From Cantharellus purpuraceus (lineage: Eukaryota > Basidiomycota > Agaricomycetes > Cantharellales > Hydnaceae), in assembly GCA_025174535.1 (NCBI GenBank), contig JALBUN010000017.1, forward strand, positions 434,001 through 498,000: 64,000 nt of DNA. The letters are read 5' to 3'. Below the pieces are notes generated by a model that saw only the letters and a list, made by a program, of their open reading frames with translations, had not been told where the DNA came from and searched no databases. Numbering within the stretch: position 1 is the stretch's first letter; the number at the start of each line of letters is the position of its first letter. Position numbers and translations under genes: made by a program. Positions 1 to 10,823 of the stretch are shown here, piece by piece.

Positions 1-3000
1 GGCATGACATGTACGTGACCAATCAGCAACGGATAGATGTCCACTACTACTTCGAGGAACTATATACTCGGAAGTACGTAGAGACGAGCTCCATGGCTGA
101 TCACATCGCTACTATGCTTGACCTCGGACAGAAAATTACAGCAGCGGGAGAAACACTCCCTGATATACACATCGCTCGAGCACTCATCCTTTCACTCCCT
201 CACAACCAATCTTGGGACATCATCAAAATCCAGCTGTTTGGTCTGGAATCATCAAAACTCACCTCCGTAACTGTCAGCAGCACACTCATTGCTGAAGCCA
301 ACTGTCGCTCCAGAGGCAAGTCCAGTGAAACTGCCCTATTGACCAGGAAGAAAAACGGTGGTGATGGCAAAAAGAAGAAGACCGGAGCTAAACCGAAACC
401 TGATGATGAATGTCGTTACTGCCATGAGAAAGGTCACTGGGTCAGCAAATGACCCAAGCGTGAAGAGGAAGAGAAGAAGAAAAAGAGCGGTGGAGGCACA
501 GCTAACCTCACCATTAATAACCTGCAAGAACTAGGTGAACGTCAGATAGGACACGTGTTCATGGCAGGAGAAACACCTACATCGGCCGAGTTAATATTGG
601 ACTGCGGTGCGACATCCCACATGTTTTGTGACCGGAGTTTCTTCACCACCTACACCCCTGCGACCTCACGCAAAACGATCACTGTAGGGGATGCTCGCAG
701 TATCCTGGTAGCTGGTCACGGTTCAGTTCAGTTCAGAAGCATCTTACCCAAAGGTTTTCGCACGATCACTTTACTTGGAGCCCTACATATCCCCACACTC
801 GCTGCAAACTTGGTCAGTCTTGGCAAGTTGCAGCGAGAGGGTGCCTCGGTTACAAGCTATGACAGCGGACTATCAGTTTCACTGAAGGGAGATGAGCTGC
901 TTCGTGGATCACTCACCGGTGACAGTGGTACATTGTACCACATCAACTGTCTTGAGATGCAAAGACACTCCACATACGTCGCAACGAGTGGGAGCCTCCG
1001 TCTTTGGCACCGGTGCTTAGGTCATCTGCACCTGGACGCAATCCGAGAGATGTCACAGAAGAACCTGGTAGATGGACTCACCATATCATCACTCACAGAA
1101 TATGACCCCGTGTGTGAAGGATGCGCACTTGGCAAATCACACCGATTACCATTCCCTAAGGCCAGTAACCCGCGATATAAAAAAATGGACTTACTCGTAG
1201 TTGACCTCACTGGTCCGATGTCAGTTGAGACCTGGAGTGGAATGAGATACGCATTTGTTGCTGTTGAGGTCTCAAGCCGGCTCCCAATAGGGCGGATCCT
1301 ACAATCGAAGGATGAAGCTGGCACTGCCCTGAAGGAAACAGTGGCTATGTTAGAGCGACAGTCTGGCAAGTTACTGAAGCGGATTAGATGCGACAATGGT
1401 ACAGAGTTCACCAAACACCTTGTTGATTCATTTTGCCGCCGCAACGGTGTCGTTTTAGAAACGACCGTCCCATATTCACCAGAACAGAATGGGATCGCTG
1501 AACGGGCAATTGCCATCTTCTTTGACATGGTCAGATGTATGCTTCACTCAGCGAAAATGGACTTACGCTATTGGGGGGAAGCCTTCCTATATGCGGTCCA
1601 CATACGCAGCTGTTCCTATACATCAGCTCTTAAAGGAATGGTTCCACTGCAAGCTTGGTCAGGAATGAAACCCGACATATCTCACCTTCGAACATTTGGA
1701 TCTATCGCTTATGTTAATGTCCCGAAGAAATTGCGTGGCGGTAAACTGGAAGTCACCTCTGTCAAATGCCGCCTGCTAGGTTGGTGGGCTAACGAGACGA
1801 AGGAATACCGCCTTGAAGACATAGAGACGGGAAAGTTGATCACAGCTAGGGATGTACGGTTCCTAGAGGACCAAACCCCCGGGGATGTTGCCGTGATCGA
1901 TACGCGAGGAGTTGCCCCCACACGCACTGAGATTGAGCGGTTAATGCCTGAGGATACAAGCCAACCAAGAAGAGAAAACTTACCGGCATATGAAGAGACA
2001 CTGAACGGATCTGAGACAGACAGCTCTCGAGACACCCCTGCAGATGCTTGTGTGCCCCCTTCCCTGGAACCAGGTCCTAATGGACAACCTCCGACTCGAT
2101 CGCATAGATGGGCTGACCTGCCACTGCGAAACCACCCTGCGCGAACACGAAACCCAGCGACGCAATTTGGTACTGCAGCAACTGAGGATGAGATAGATGC
2201 GGCAGTGACAACAACTGGCAGAACTCACCGTGCATTCATAGCATACTCAGATGAACCCCGAACGTACCGCCAAGCCATGAAGTCACGCTACTCAAAGCAG
2301 TGGGAGGAGTCAGTTATGAAGGAATATAACCAGTTGAAGCAAACTGGTACCTTTGAGTGGGTCAAGACGCTTCCGGAAGGCTGGAAGGCAGTCGGTAGCC
2401 GCATCATCTTCAAAAATAAACATGATGGAAACGGCACATTTCTTCAGCATAAATCACGCATCGTTGCAAAGGGACTCTCACAGGTGCCTGGTCAGGACTT
2501 CAATGACACGTTTGCATCAGTGGCAAAGTTTAGTACGCTACGCACACTCCTATCCATTGTCGCTCATGAGGACCTTGAGTTGCATCAAATAGACGTAGTC
2601 GGTGCTTACCTACAGGGTGACCTCAACGAGGAGATCTACATGGAAGTACCTGAAGGGATCAAAGAGGAGGGTAAAGAAGGCTGGTACTGGAAGCTCAGGA
2701 AAGCGCTCTATGGCTTGAAGCAGGCAGGACATCAGTGGAAAACTAGACTGGACAAGGCAATGACTGGACTCAACTTTAAGAAGAGCCAGGCGGACGATTG
2801 CCTCTACATCCTCCAAGAGGAAGGCACCATCGCACTCCTGGTACTCGTGTACGTGGATGATATGGCCATTGCTGGACAATCACTCCAAAGGGTTGAGGAG
2901 TTCAAGTCGGAACTTCAGAAGATCTTCGATATTACCGACATCGGTGAGCTGAAATATATACTCGGTGTTCAAGTCGCTCGCAATAGAAAGAAACTCACCA

Positions 3001-4007
3001 TATCCCTGAATCAAACGGCCTATATCACCAGGATCTTATCCAAGTTTGGTATGCAAGATTGTGCACCCGTGGCCACTCCGCTTGCTGTCAAACATAATTT
3101 GTCAGCCTCGCAGTCACCTGCTACAGAGGAGGACCGCGCAGCTTACCTCAGATATGCCAGCGGTCTCTCTTACCTTGAGATCGTTGGATCCCTGCTATAC
3201 GCAACACAGACGAGACCTGACATTCAATTTGCCGTCAGCCTTGTTTCGCAGTTCGGAGGAAACCCCGGAAAGGCTCACCTAGAGGCTGCAAAGCGCGTCC
3301 TGCGGTATCTGAAGGGGACCGCTCAGTTCACCTTGGCGCTTGGGCAGAGAGCCCATGAATCCGTAGACATAGTCGGTTGGTCCGATTCAAACTGGGGCGA
3401 GGACCCGGACATGCGCCGATCAGTGGAAGGTTTCGTGTTTGACGTCGCCGGAGGATCAGTCTCATGGTCGTCGAAGAAGCAGCCAACGGTCGCGCTATCT
3501 ACATTAGAAGCTGAGTACATGGCTGCATCGAACGCAACAAAAGAAGCTATATGGTTACGAACCTTACTTGAAGACCTGGGGTATCCACCGGTCACGGCCA
3601 CCGTCCTTCACGCCGACAATCAAGGGTGCATCGCACTGGCACGAAACCCGGTCACCCACACACGTGCTAAACATATTGATATCCGCCATCACTTCATCCG
3701 AGAACGAGTAGATCGCGGCGAAGTCAACTTACAATACTGTTCTACCAATGATATGTTAGCCGACATATTCACCAAGCAACTTCCCAGAGACGCGTTTGAA
3801 AAATTTAGGGAGCTACTAGGAGTGGGAGAAGGTTGACATCGTTGAGCACTCGTCGAGTGGGAGTGACGAAGATCATACGACTCGCCCTCAACATGGACTC
3901 CTATGGGTCCACGACTCGGCAGGCCATAAACAATTTTCTAGCGCTTACTGGAGTTCATGCTCTTTCTGCTGAACTCCAGGTAAGCAATCCGTAGTATTCT
4001 GCCAACA
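1..4007 (+). mobile_element. Ty1/copia LTR retrotransposon, 5' end outside the window
   Basis: Internal region of a copia element in the order gag, protease, integrase, reverse transcriptase, RNase H. That order, with integrase before RT, defines Ty1/copia. The 5' LTR and the start of gag lie left of the window. After the pol stop at 3836 there is a purine tract (GAGTGGGAG, about 3855-3863). The sequence from 3864 (TGACGAAG) to 4007 (TGCCAACA) has TG...CA ends and is the best candidate 3' LTR, 144 bp. Without the 5' copy this boundary is an inference. A 20-bp direct repeat (CTCTTTCTGCTGAACTCCAG) occurs at about 3960 and again at about 4026, just beyond the proposed end. Confidence 0.85.
3..3836 (+). 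pseudogene. copia gag-pol polyprotein gene, one in-frame TGA
   Basis: One reading frame from the window edge to 3836, broken only by TGA at 450-452. Gag has a UBN2-type core and ends in a zinc knuckle, CRYCHEKGHWVSK followed by the stop. The TGA sits where the fourth ligand (Cys) is expected, so a TGC/TGT codon has probably mutated. Downstream are the protease motif LDCGATSH (catalytic Asp, but Cys for the usual Ser of DSGA), the GAG-pre-integrase HHCC region, integrase D, D (RCDNGTEF) and E (PYSPEQNGIAER), RT with YVDD (VYVDDMAIAG), RNase H (WSDSNWGEDP, LEAEYMAA, HADNQG) and the DIFTK end motif. Apart from the TGA no other stop or frameshift is visible over 3.8 kb, so this is a young copy. 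Readthrough of the TGA cannot be excluded. Confidence 0.85.
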
Positions 4008-4057
4008 CATTAGTATTTAATACACGCTCTTTCTGCTGAACTCCAGCCTCCGCCTGC

Positions 4058-6523
4058 CTAAGTTGTTACCTTTGAGCGCGGCATATGCGCCTCGAGTTCC
4101 AATGTCGATACTGCTGACCGCGGTATAAAGAGGGGCAACGTGATGCAAGTCAAATGGCAGAAGTTTCGTAGCAGTGGCACCGCCCGATGTTTCAAGAATG
4201 GGACGAGGAGTGCTTTCTTTGGTGTGACCCAATTGACCCAATAACTAGACAGCTCGACACGGATGGGTTTTTCAGCTGGTCCCGAGTTGCACCAAAATTT
4301 GAGCCACGGAAGCCTATCATGCTCTACTTCCATGCCGCCTTGCCGCTGATAGGCATCATCAACATCGTAGCGCCATGTGACGCATGTGGTCTCACGACAG
4401 GTGTCGATCCTCGAAAGATTCTTCGTCACATCCTGTGAATGGTTGACTGTCCCACTGATCTTAGCGGCACCTGAGATGCCATCGTTCGTGCCTACCGTCA
4501 AGCCGAGTTCACTTGTCCGTTGACGTCCATCCGTGTGCATTACCGTAGATCCTGCCGCAAGGGTGCTCCGAGGAAGCCAGTTCTGGGTGAATACATTCTC
4601 GTCCGATGAGTCTGCTTTGACTTGTATCTTGCTATTTAAATACGAACGTTCCAATGTGCGTGGTTGCCTCGAAAAAACAAGATCCTTGAATTGCACGGCT
4701 ATCGAAGCACAATGTGGACCTGATGGTGGCTGAACCTAATGCAAATGCCTCGACATCAGGAGTCACTCTGCAAGAGTTTTCATGACATACACAAGCAGTC
4801 ATGACAGCATACATATCAAGCTTTTGGAACTGTTCGTCTCCTTTTCTGGAAGTATTTGAAGTGACCGCAAGGTTAGGAAAGTACATCGTCATGCAGCTAT
4901 TGCAGATAACCACAGGGTCATTTGTTCCTTTGTGGGCAATTGGCGGCACTTCCTTGTCTGAAGGCTCAGAATCCCCGCTGTCATTCAGAGCTTTTCCCTC
5001 GTCATTTCCTCCTCCAGATCTTGAGGGTATCTTGTTCGGAGGAGTGTTCTTTTTGTCATTATTGCCATCACTTCCTGTCTCTGCCGTCTCCTGCAGAGCC
5101 TCCATCCTGATGATGATCGCCGCCTCTGGGTGTAGACCCCACACCAACCACTGGATCTGACGACCGTTGCCCCTCTGAATGGTTCGTCAATTTCAGGATT
5201 TGATAGTGCCTGTTCCCCCGTTCCAATATAACACTGTCAAAGCAGAGAAGGAAGTCGGGAGGCGTGGGGGTACGGTATGAATTGATAAGAGTCAATAACA
5301 CACAAGGAAAAGGATGAAAGAGTGTTGCCAAATCATCAAGCATGCCAGATGATTCAACCTTGACCTCTTTTGTCAGATGTATGTATATCACCTCCAGATG
5401 TCCCCCTCCACTATTCAAGAGGTCCTCATCAAAGCCGGCCTGCACAAAGTAGTCATCCTGCATTACTTGATAGGCCATGAGGAGTTCTTCAAGTGCAATT
5501 TCTTCTGATACCACCCAATCCATTGCTTCTTGTGCTCCAATGAGGCACTGGAAGGATGTGAAGGGCGACACTAAAGAATCATCTAAGCCACAGTGGAAGG
5601 ATAGCGACAAATTTTCTAAGTTCCAGACCGTTAGCAACATAGATGTACAAGTGGAAGCAACATTTCTGACCATCAACTATGAGTTCAGAAAGAAGTGCAT
5701 TGAAGTCTTCTGAAAGTCGCTTGGATGACTGCAAACAAGCAAGTGCATAAATGGCATCAGTCTGCAAGATTGAGCTGCAAAGATCATCTATCCCAGAAAA
5801 ATGTTAGGGATGATGCCTTGACATGGTGCAAACCAGACAGACCATATTGCAAGAACCGGCCAAGAGACCAAACTAGCCTGTCAAGCATCCTAGCACTGAT
5901 ATTGTCTTTACATAGCAGATCAGACAAAATGGGAAGCAGGCTGTTATCAAGTATGGCCAGTCAGACATGATCTAGGATGCCTGCTTCAGCTCTAGACACA
6001 AAGCATGTAGTCACATTGGCTTACCAACATCCACAAACAAAACGAATGTAGCGATAACACAACACTGCACATGAATGAAGCTGCTTCCCATGAAGCTGAT
6101 TAATGTTGAAATAATATCAGGCTTAGAAAAGTGAGTCTGGACAGCATCTTATATATTGTCAGCCAAAGTGGGTTGCCATAATGAAGAAAGGGATGTACCA
6201 TGCTTTGAGAATGCAAACAGAACAGATATTGTGAGTTGGCTGATGTCCTCATTAGGATTGTTCAGATAGGTCACTGTCCAGTGGATGATATCATCTGAGA
6301 GAGTGGGGTTTTCATGGGCCAATCCAACAAGCACTCTGGCAGCTTGCTCAGATGGGTTGGGAGGGGTCTCACCAACAGGCGAGCCGCCCTGCACAAGGAC
6401 ACGCAGTGCGGGAGGACGGTAGTGTGCACTGCCGGCGGCAGGACCCTCCTCTTCCTGTATCTCTCTAGCGCTGCAAAAAGGGTCAACAAAGGGGCAAGAC
6501 AATGTGGAGGGAGCACAGACCAT
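4058..6523 (-). pseudogene. ARM/HEAT-like multi-exon gene, probably decayed
   Basis: Minus-strand coding pieces in order: ATG at 6521-6523 (MVCAPSTLSCPF...), an ARM-like helix region ending near 6190 (QAARVLVGLAHENP, SQLTISVLFAFSKH), a second piece near 6010-6150 (FSKPDIISTLISFMGSS) with a GTAAGC donor, a third at about 5800-5990 (ARMLDRLVWSLGRFLQYG), then 5068-5767 and 4058-5147. The last piece runs through LPWLKFWCNSG and ends near 4058. The repeated amphipathic helices suggest an armadillo/HEAT solenoid. I do not recognise the family. The third piece carries an in-frame TGA (5961-5963) within otherwise good coding sequence, and I cannot join all pieces in one frame. A functional gene with unusual splicing is the alternative. 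Confidence 0.4.
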
Positions 6524-6648
6524 TTTGCATAGGCAGCAGAGGGCGCGGGGGGCGGTGTTTTGCCTGACAGGGCCTTTGGATAGGGACTCTGGTTGTAGCA
6601 GAAAGGGACATGAAAGAAGACAGAAACTATCAGGTATTAGGAATGAGG

Positions 6649-6776
6649 TGTTGAACGCGGAACTATGTCAATGCCCAGCTCAGAGTAAGGACTGAGGAGA
6701 GACGACGGGAGTATGATGTCATTATATATGGGCGACTGTAGGCCCCCGATCTAGGGCTCTCGGTCTAATTCCAACA
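6649..6776. repeat. solo LTR relic, same family as 36888-37100
   Basis: Starts TGTTGAACGCGGAACTATG and ends TCTAATTCCAACA. It matches the first and last parts of the 213-bp LTR at 36888-37100: the GCGGAACTATG start, the GACTGAGGAGAGA block, and the CTCTCG..CAATTCCAACA end. A deletion of about 85 bp accounts for the length difference. No 5-bp target duplication is visible (TGAGG against TTCTC). Confidence 0.6.
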
Positions 6777-6867
6777 TTCTCCATCAGGGGATGATACCTA
6801 TCGGAGAACACCCGAGCTGTTGGGGGATCGAGAAAATCCCAGGTGCTGGCCATGGCCGGCCATTCGA

Positions 6868-7085
6868 GATTCAGTTCACCTAATGAGGATTGTCTTTACC
6901 ATTCGCGAGACAAACTAGCAAAGTGGACCTGGTTGGGACATAGTGTTGCTAGCGCTTCTTACAACTGAGCGCGAGGCTTCAGTTCACCTAACCCCGCGAG
7001 ACTGGAAGTGACTTAGGATTTACAACTGAGCGCGAGGCGTCAGTTCACCTAACCCGCGAGATTGGAAAGTGACTCGGGCTCCTAA
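6868..7085. repeat. diverged direct repeats, about 60-bp unit
   Basis: Positions 6961-7020 and 7021-7080 are two copies of a 60-bp unit (ACAACTGAGCGCGAGGC..TCAGTTCACCTAACC..CGCGAGA.TGGAA..TGACT) with a few differences. A third, weaker match to its middle (TTCAGTTCACCTAA...TTCGCGAGA) lies at 6872-6910. Non-coding. No function is suggested by the sequence. Confidence 0.7.
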
Positions 7086-8427
7086 AGCGAACTCAATGGC
7101 TAGCTGAGGCACGTGACCGTCACGTGATGGGAGGCGGGGACCGATGACGAATGGCCGGTTTCCCAGCGCCGCAGAATTTTTGAGGATTTTTGGGGAGATC
7201 AGTCCACAGACCGATCCGTGGGCCAGGTGCCGACAAGCCGGGTGCCATGATGCAATCACCTGCCATTAAGAGGGGCCACGCAAGTCTCACCTGAACCACC
7301 TCACATTCCATGTAATAACTGGCGGGGCAGACCCACCACCAATGAAATATCAAATTAGTCCCAGACCGCACGTGGTGTCCTAGTCCTTGGTGTCATATAG
7401 GTGATTTGGTCAGGCTATCGTTAGCCAGCCTACACCCAATTTGAGCCTAGAGGACGAGAGGAAAACATAGTCCTAAAAAGGATACGTAGTCATGCAGAAG
7501 TATCCTATTGGTAAGAGTGACAGTACTGCAAGGGTGAACATAAGGGTAATAGCGTGAAACAACGGAGAACGAGTGTTGGCGACATTATGGAAGATCAACG
7601 CAGGTTATGAAAGTTTGGAAGCATGGAAAACTAGACTTCATAAATTGTAACGAAGGAATGGTCGTCTAGTAAACGTGATAGGAGAGAGGGTAGGGACTAT
7701 CGAACACGCTAAGCAGATCGAGGAGCAAGAATGGCAAGAACGATGAGCGGGTGTAAACGAGCAGACCGAGAAGACTCATGAGACGACACCGTTGGCGCCA
7801 AGTATATGCGACTGGAAGCAGAGAGCATACAGTCAGTTTATGCGTAGCCGGGATATGCTTTCGAAACTATCATGCTCGACCACCTCCCGCGCCGCCAAAT
7901 CCTCTTCGCTCCACACACCTTTACCACTCTGTATTCCGATTTCACGCCCAAACCAGCCTCATTTAACCGGCGCAGCAGCAGCAACCCACCATAGCGGAAA
8001 TAACAAGAACCCAACGATAAACGCCCGCCCTTGTAAAGGAAATATCCTACGGATCTCCTCATCCTTGCGGGCCCCACCCGTCCATTGTGTACTCATTCGC
8101 CATGGAGGGGAAAGATCAGGATCACGCGCGTATGGTAAGTGCGGCACAGGTCAACTGATGGTGGTTTGGGTGAAACGATGGCGCGCAGAGGTATTGATGA
8201 CTGGAAGAACGTGCGGGGGTTGCCAGAATTTACTGCGAGTGAACGGAGAGAAGACGGTGGACGGAATCCAGGAGATCCGGGGGGAGGGGGGGGGGGAATG
8301 TTGTGCGGAGGACTGACCGTCATGTGGAGAGTGCGAGGGTGTAAATAGGCGGATACGTTCAGCATGGCGAAAAGATGAAGGCGCATGTGAAGCGTCCTAG
8401 ATACGAGTTGAATCTGCACAACGATGG
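7086..8427. other. intergenic, no supported gene
   Basis: No reading frame here has convincing codon structure, splice pattern or motif. One G-run (about 8279-8296, eighteen bases with only one A) is present. The right end borders the 3' end of the minus-strand Ser/Pro-rich gene. Confidence 0.5.
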
Positions 8428-10733
8428 TCAATATTCAAACTGAGTCAATAGAAACAAAAACGCACTTTGGCTATTCCTCAAGAGTAACTCATTTGGATTG
8501 GCTTCGTCTTCGGATTCCACGGCCTTCTTGCACTTGCCGTGGTTCTTGGAGGTGTCATTGTTTGCGCTACCAGTGGACCTGCTAGGACCCGAATTTGGAG
8601 TAGTTTGCATCTGATTAGCCCCGGTTGATATGGATGGCATTGGATCGGTGACGGGAGGGTACGGAACCAGACCTACGACACGTGGCTCCGGACTCCCCTG
8701 ATTTGGCTGCGCATGTAGCTTCGGACTTGACGCGATAGGATCAATTGATGGAGACACAGTAACGACAGGCGGCTGAACGATTGCTGAGGTGTTGATGAAG
8801 ATCCCTCTATGGGCACAACAAATCTTGGCATTACCCATCGTCGCGCAGCTCGAAAGAAATGCAGTCGCTCATCTCCGATACTTCCGAATAATGTAAGATT
8901 TTTGGTGCCTCCTTCCCTCAATACCCTGACCTCTCCAACCTCAGATACATTGCCACGACTCGACGCGGAAATAGGCAGCTCATGTCCTCTGTCACCAAGG
9001 ATAACATGTCAATTCCCCTGCTCACTGTAGCAAGCCATGTCGCCCTTGCACCCGAATTGCTATCTTTCACTGCTTCCGCTGCACTCCATTCTGCATTTAC
9101 ACGTCTTTCCGTGTCGTCCATTCCCTCACTTAATAATGAGCCCAGCCTCAAACGCCCCAGCGTCCCAGAGTTCAGGCCCCGGATCCCATCTTGGAACAGA
9201 TCCTCAGCTCGTGGTCTGGACAGAGAGCGTGAGCACGGGAATGGTTTTATAGGAAGACTTGGAAAGCTGATCGTGCGCGAGCGTGTCGGATATGTCCACA
9301 TTGGCCCACGATTGACACGTTTAAACTTTGGAGACGTGGAGGTGAAAGGTGGCTGTAATACATCGTCAAACTCCGGAAGTGCCTTTGGGACCACACTGAG
9401 GCGTGTGGGCGTACCACGACCGAAGGTCTGTGGGGAGTCATTGAGATGCAGTTTGGTTGCCCTAGATGATGAGGTTGAAGGAACGGACGTGACTGGCGAT
9501 AGGGAAGTATTCTGCGATGACACGTGGGAGTTTGTGGATTTTTGTCAGGAAACAACTCAACATCTGGGATGGTTTCAGGATATGCTGGTGGGAGTCGTCT
9601 AGAGCACACTGATTGTGAATGCAATGAGTACGCTTTGGAGCCTGATGAAGAAGAAACGGTTCCTGCAGGTGGCTCAGGTTGAGAAGAAGGGGTATCATGC
9701 GTCGAGGCGGCCGTCTGGACACGGGAGGGTGATCGAGTGGCGGATGGTGTGACTGGTGTAGAGGCCCACTGAAAGGATTTGGATGACTTGGAATGAATAG
9801 AACTCTTCGAGCTCGAGCCACGGCGATGCAGCGAACCACCCTCGTTGCTTGGAGGCGTACGGACACATGTCGACCAAAAGTGGACCAGTGGTTACCCGAT
9901 CTTCCTTGCTGAAATTCAGGGTCCGCACCCGTGGCGGTGGATGCAGTGGACCGCATACCACTGAGAATTGGTGTAGAAAAGATCCGTGAAAGCAATGGCG
10001 ATCGTGGTGATGTAGGTGCAACGGGATCGTCGGCAGCAGGTGCTTGAGTGTCCGTGTCTTGGGCATCTTCATCCTTTACTTCCTTCAAAAGACCAACTTC
10101 AAATGCTTTTCCCACAAGGTGGCGCGCAGAATGACTTGGTCGTCTGGGCGGAGGGGGCCCTTCAGTCTCAGCAGCATTGTCTGCAGCAGCAATTTTATTT
10201 AGCAAAGCATTAAGATGCGGATGGATCCTGCGCGCAATTCGGTGCTGAGGTACCGGGTCCGATGCACTCTTGATCTGGTTCACTGCAGGAGGATCGGTCC
10301 CGGGACGTGAAGACTCTCCACCAGACGTATCTGGGCCAGCCGTAGAAGTAGAACCTGAATGAAAAGAAGAGGTGACAGCTGTGTGTTGGGAGTGGGTCCT
10401 AAGACATGCAATGTAATTGGGTATCAAGGGCATTGTCGAGCACGCAGCAGCAAGGAATGGACGCTGCCCACTCGACCGACCCACCTCTCGTCACAATTGG
10501 TCTGTTAAATAGCTCAGGTTCATGCAATTGCCTTGCGGACGACAACTCACACCCGAGTGGAACCAATCGTCTTCAGATGGGTATGATAATAGTATAAGCG
10601 CGGCCGGCAGACTGCTGTTGGCGCTATGTTTCGAAAAACTGAAATTACCTTCTCCAACCGCACGTTCTTGCCTCGAGGCTCGAGATTGTCGTCGACCAGC
10701 ACGAGGCGAACGCCTCTTCCCAAAAGAGTACAA
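8428..10733 (-). CDS. uncharacterised Ser/Pro-rich protein, multi-exon
   Basis: Coding pieces switch frame in a way that small introns explain. From the 5' side: 10733-10555 (YSFGKRRSPRAGRRQSR ... SEDDWFHSG) with a GTGTGAG donor; an acceptor TTCATTCAG near 10355; then GSTSTAGPDTSGGE... with R/P/S-rich sequence down to about 9910. A further piece (SNEGGSLHRRGSSSKSS, about 9860-9575) is followed by a 50-bp intron (GTTGAG...TCGCAG). The next piece begins NTSLSPVTSVPSTSSS and runs to about 8930. The tail is 8838-8428, ending LLTQFEY. The product is low-complexity, basic and Ser/Pro-rich, with no recognised domain. The start codon is unresolved: the first exon has no in-frame ATG before a stop, so a further 5' exon is likely. 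Confidence 0.5.
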
Positions 10734-10823
10734 CGGTATTTACGCCGTTCGGACTTTAAATGTCGTTCTCAGTCAAACGCCTTCTTGTTCACGATGTCAA
10801 ACGACAGTGTACAATAAGCCATT

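Noticed and set aside
4801..5160. Plus-strand frame of 119 codons
   Set aside because: Antisense to better coding sequence on the minus strand; no motif.
9462..10484. A single 340-codon minus-strand gene
   Set aside because: Only its first part has sensible composition. The later part is better read in another frame after an intron, as one piece of the larger Ser/Pro-rich gene.
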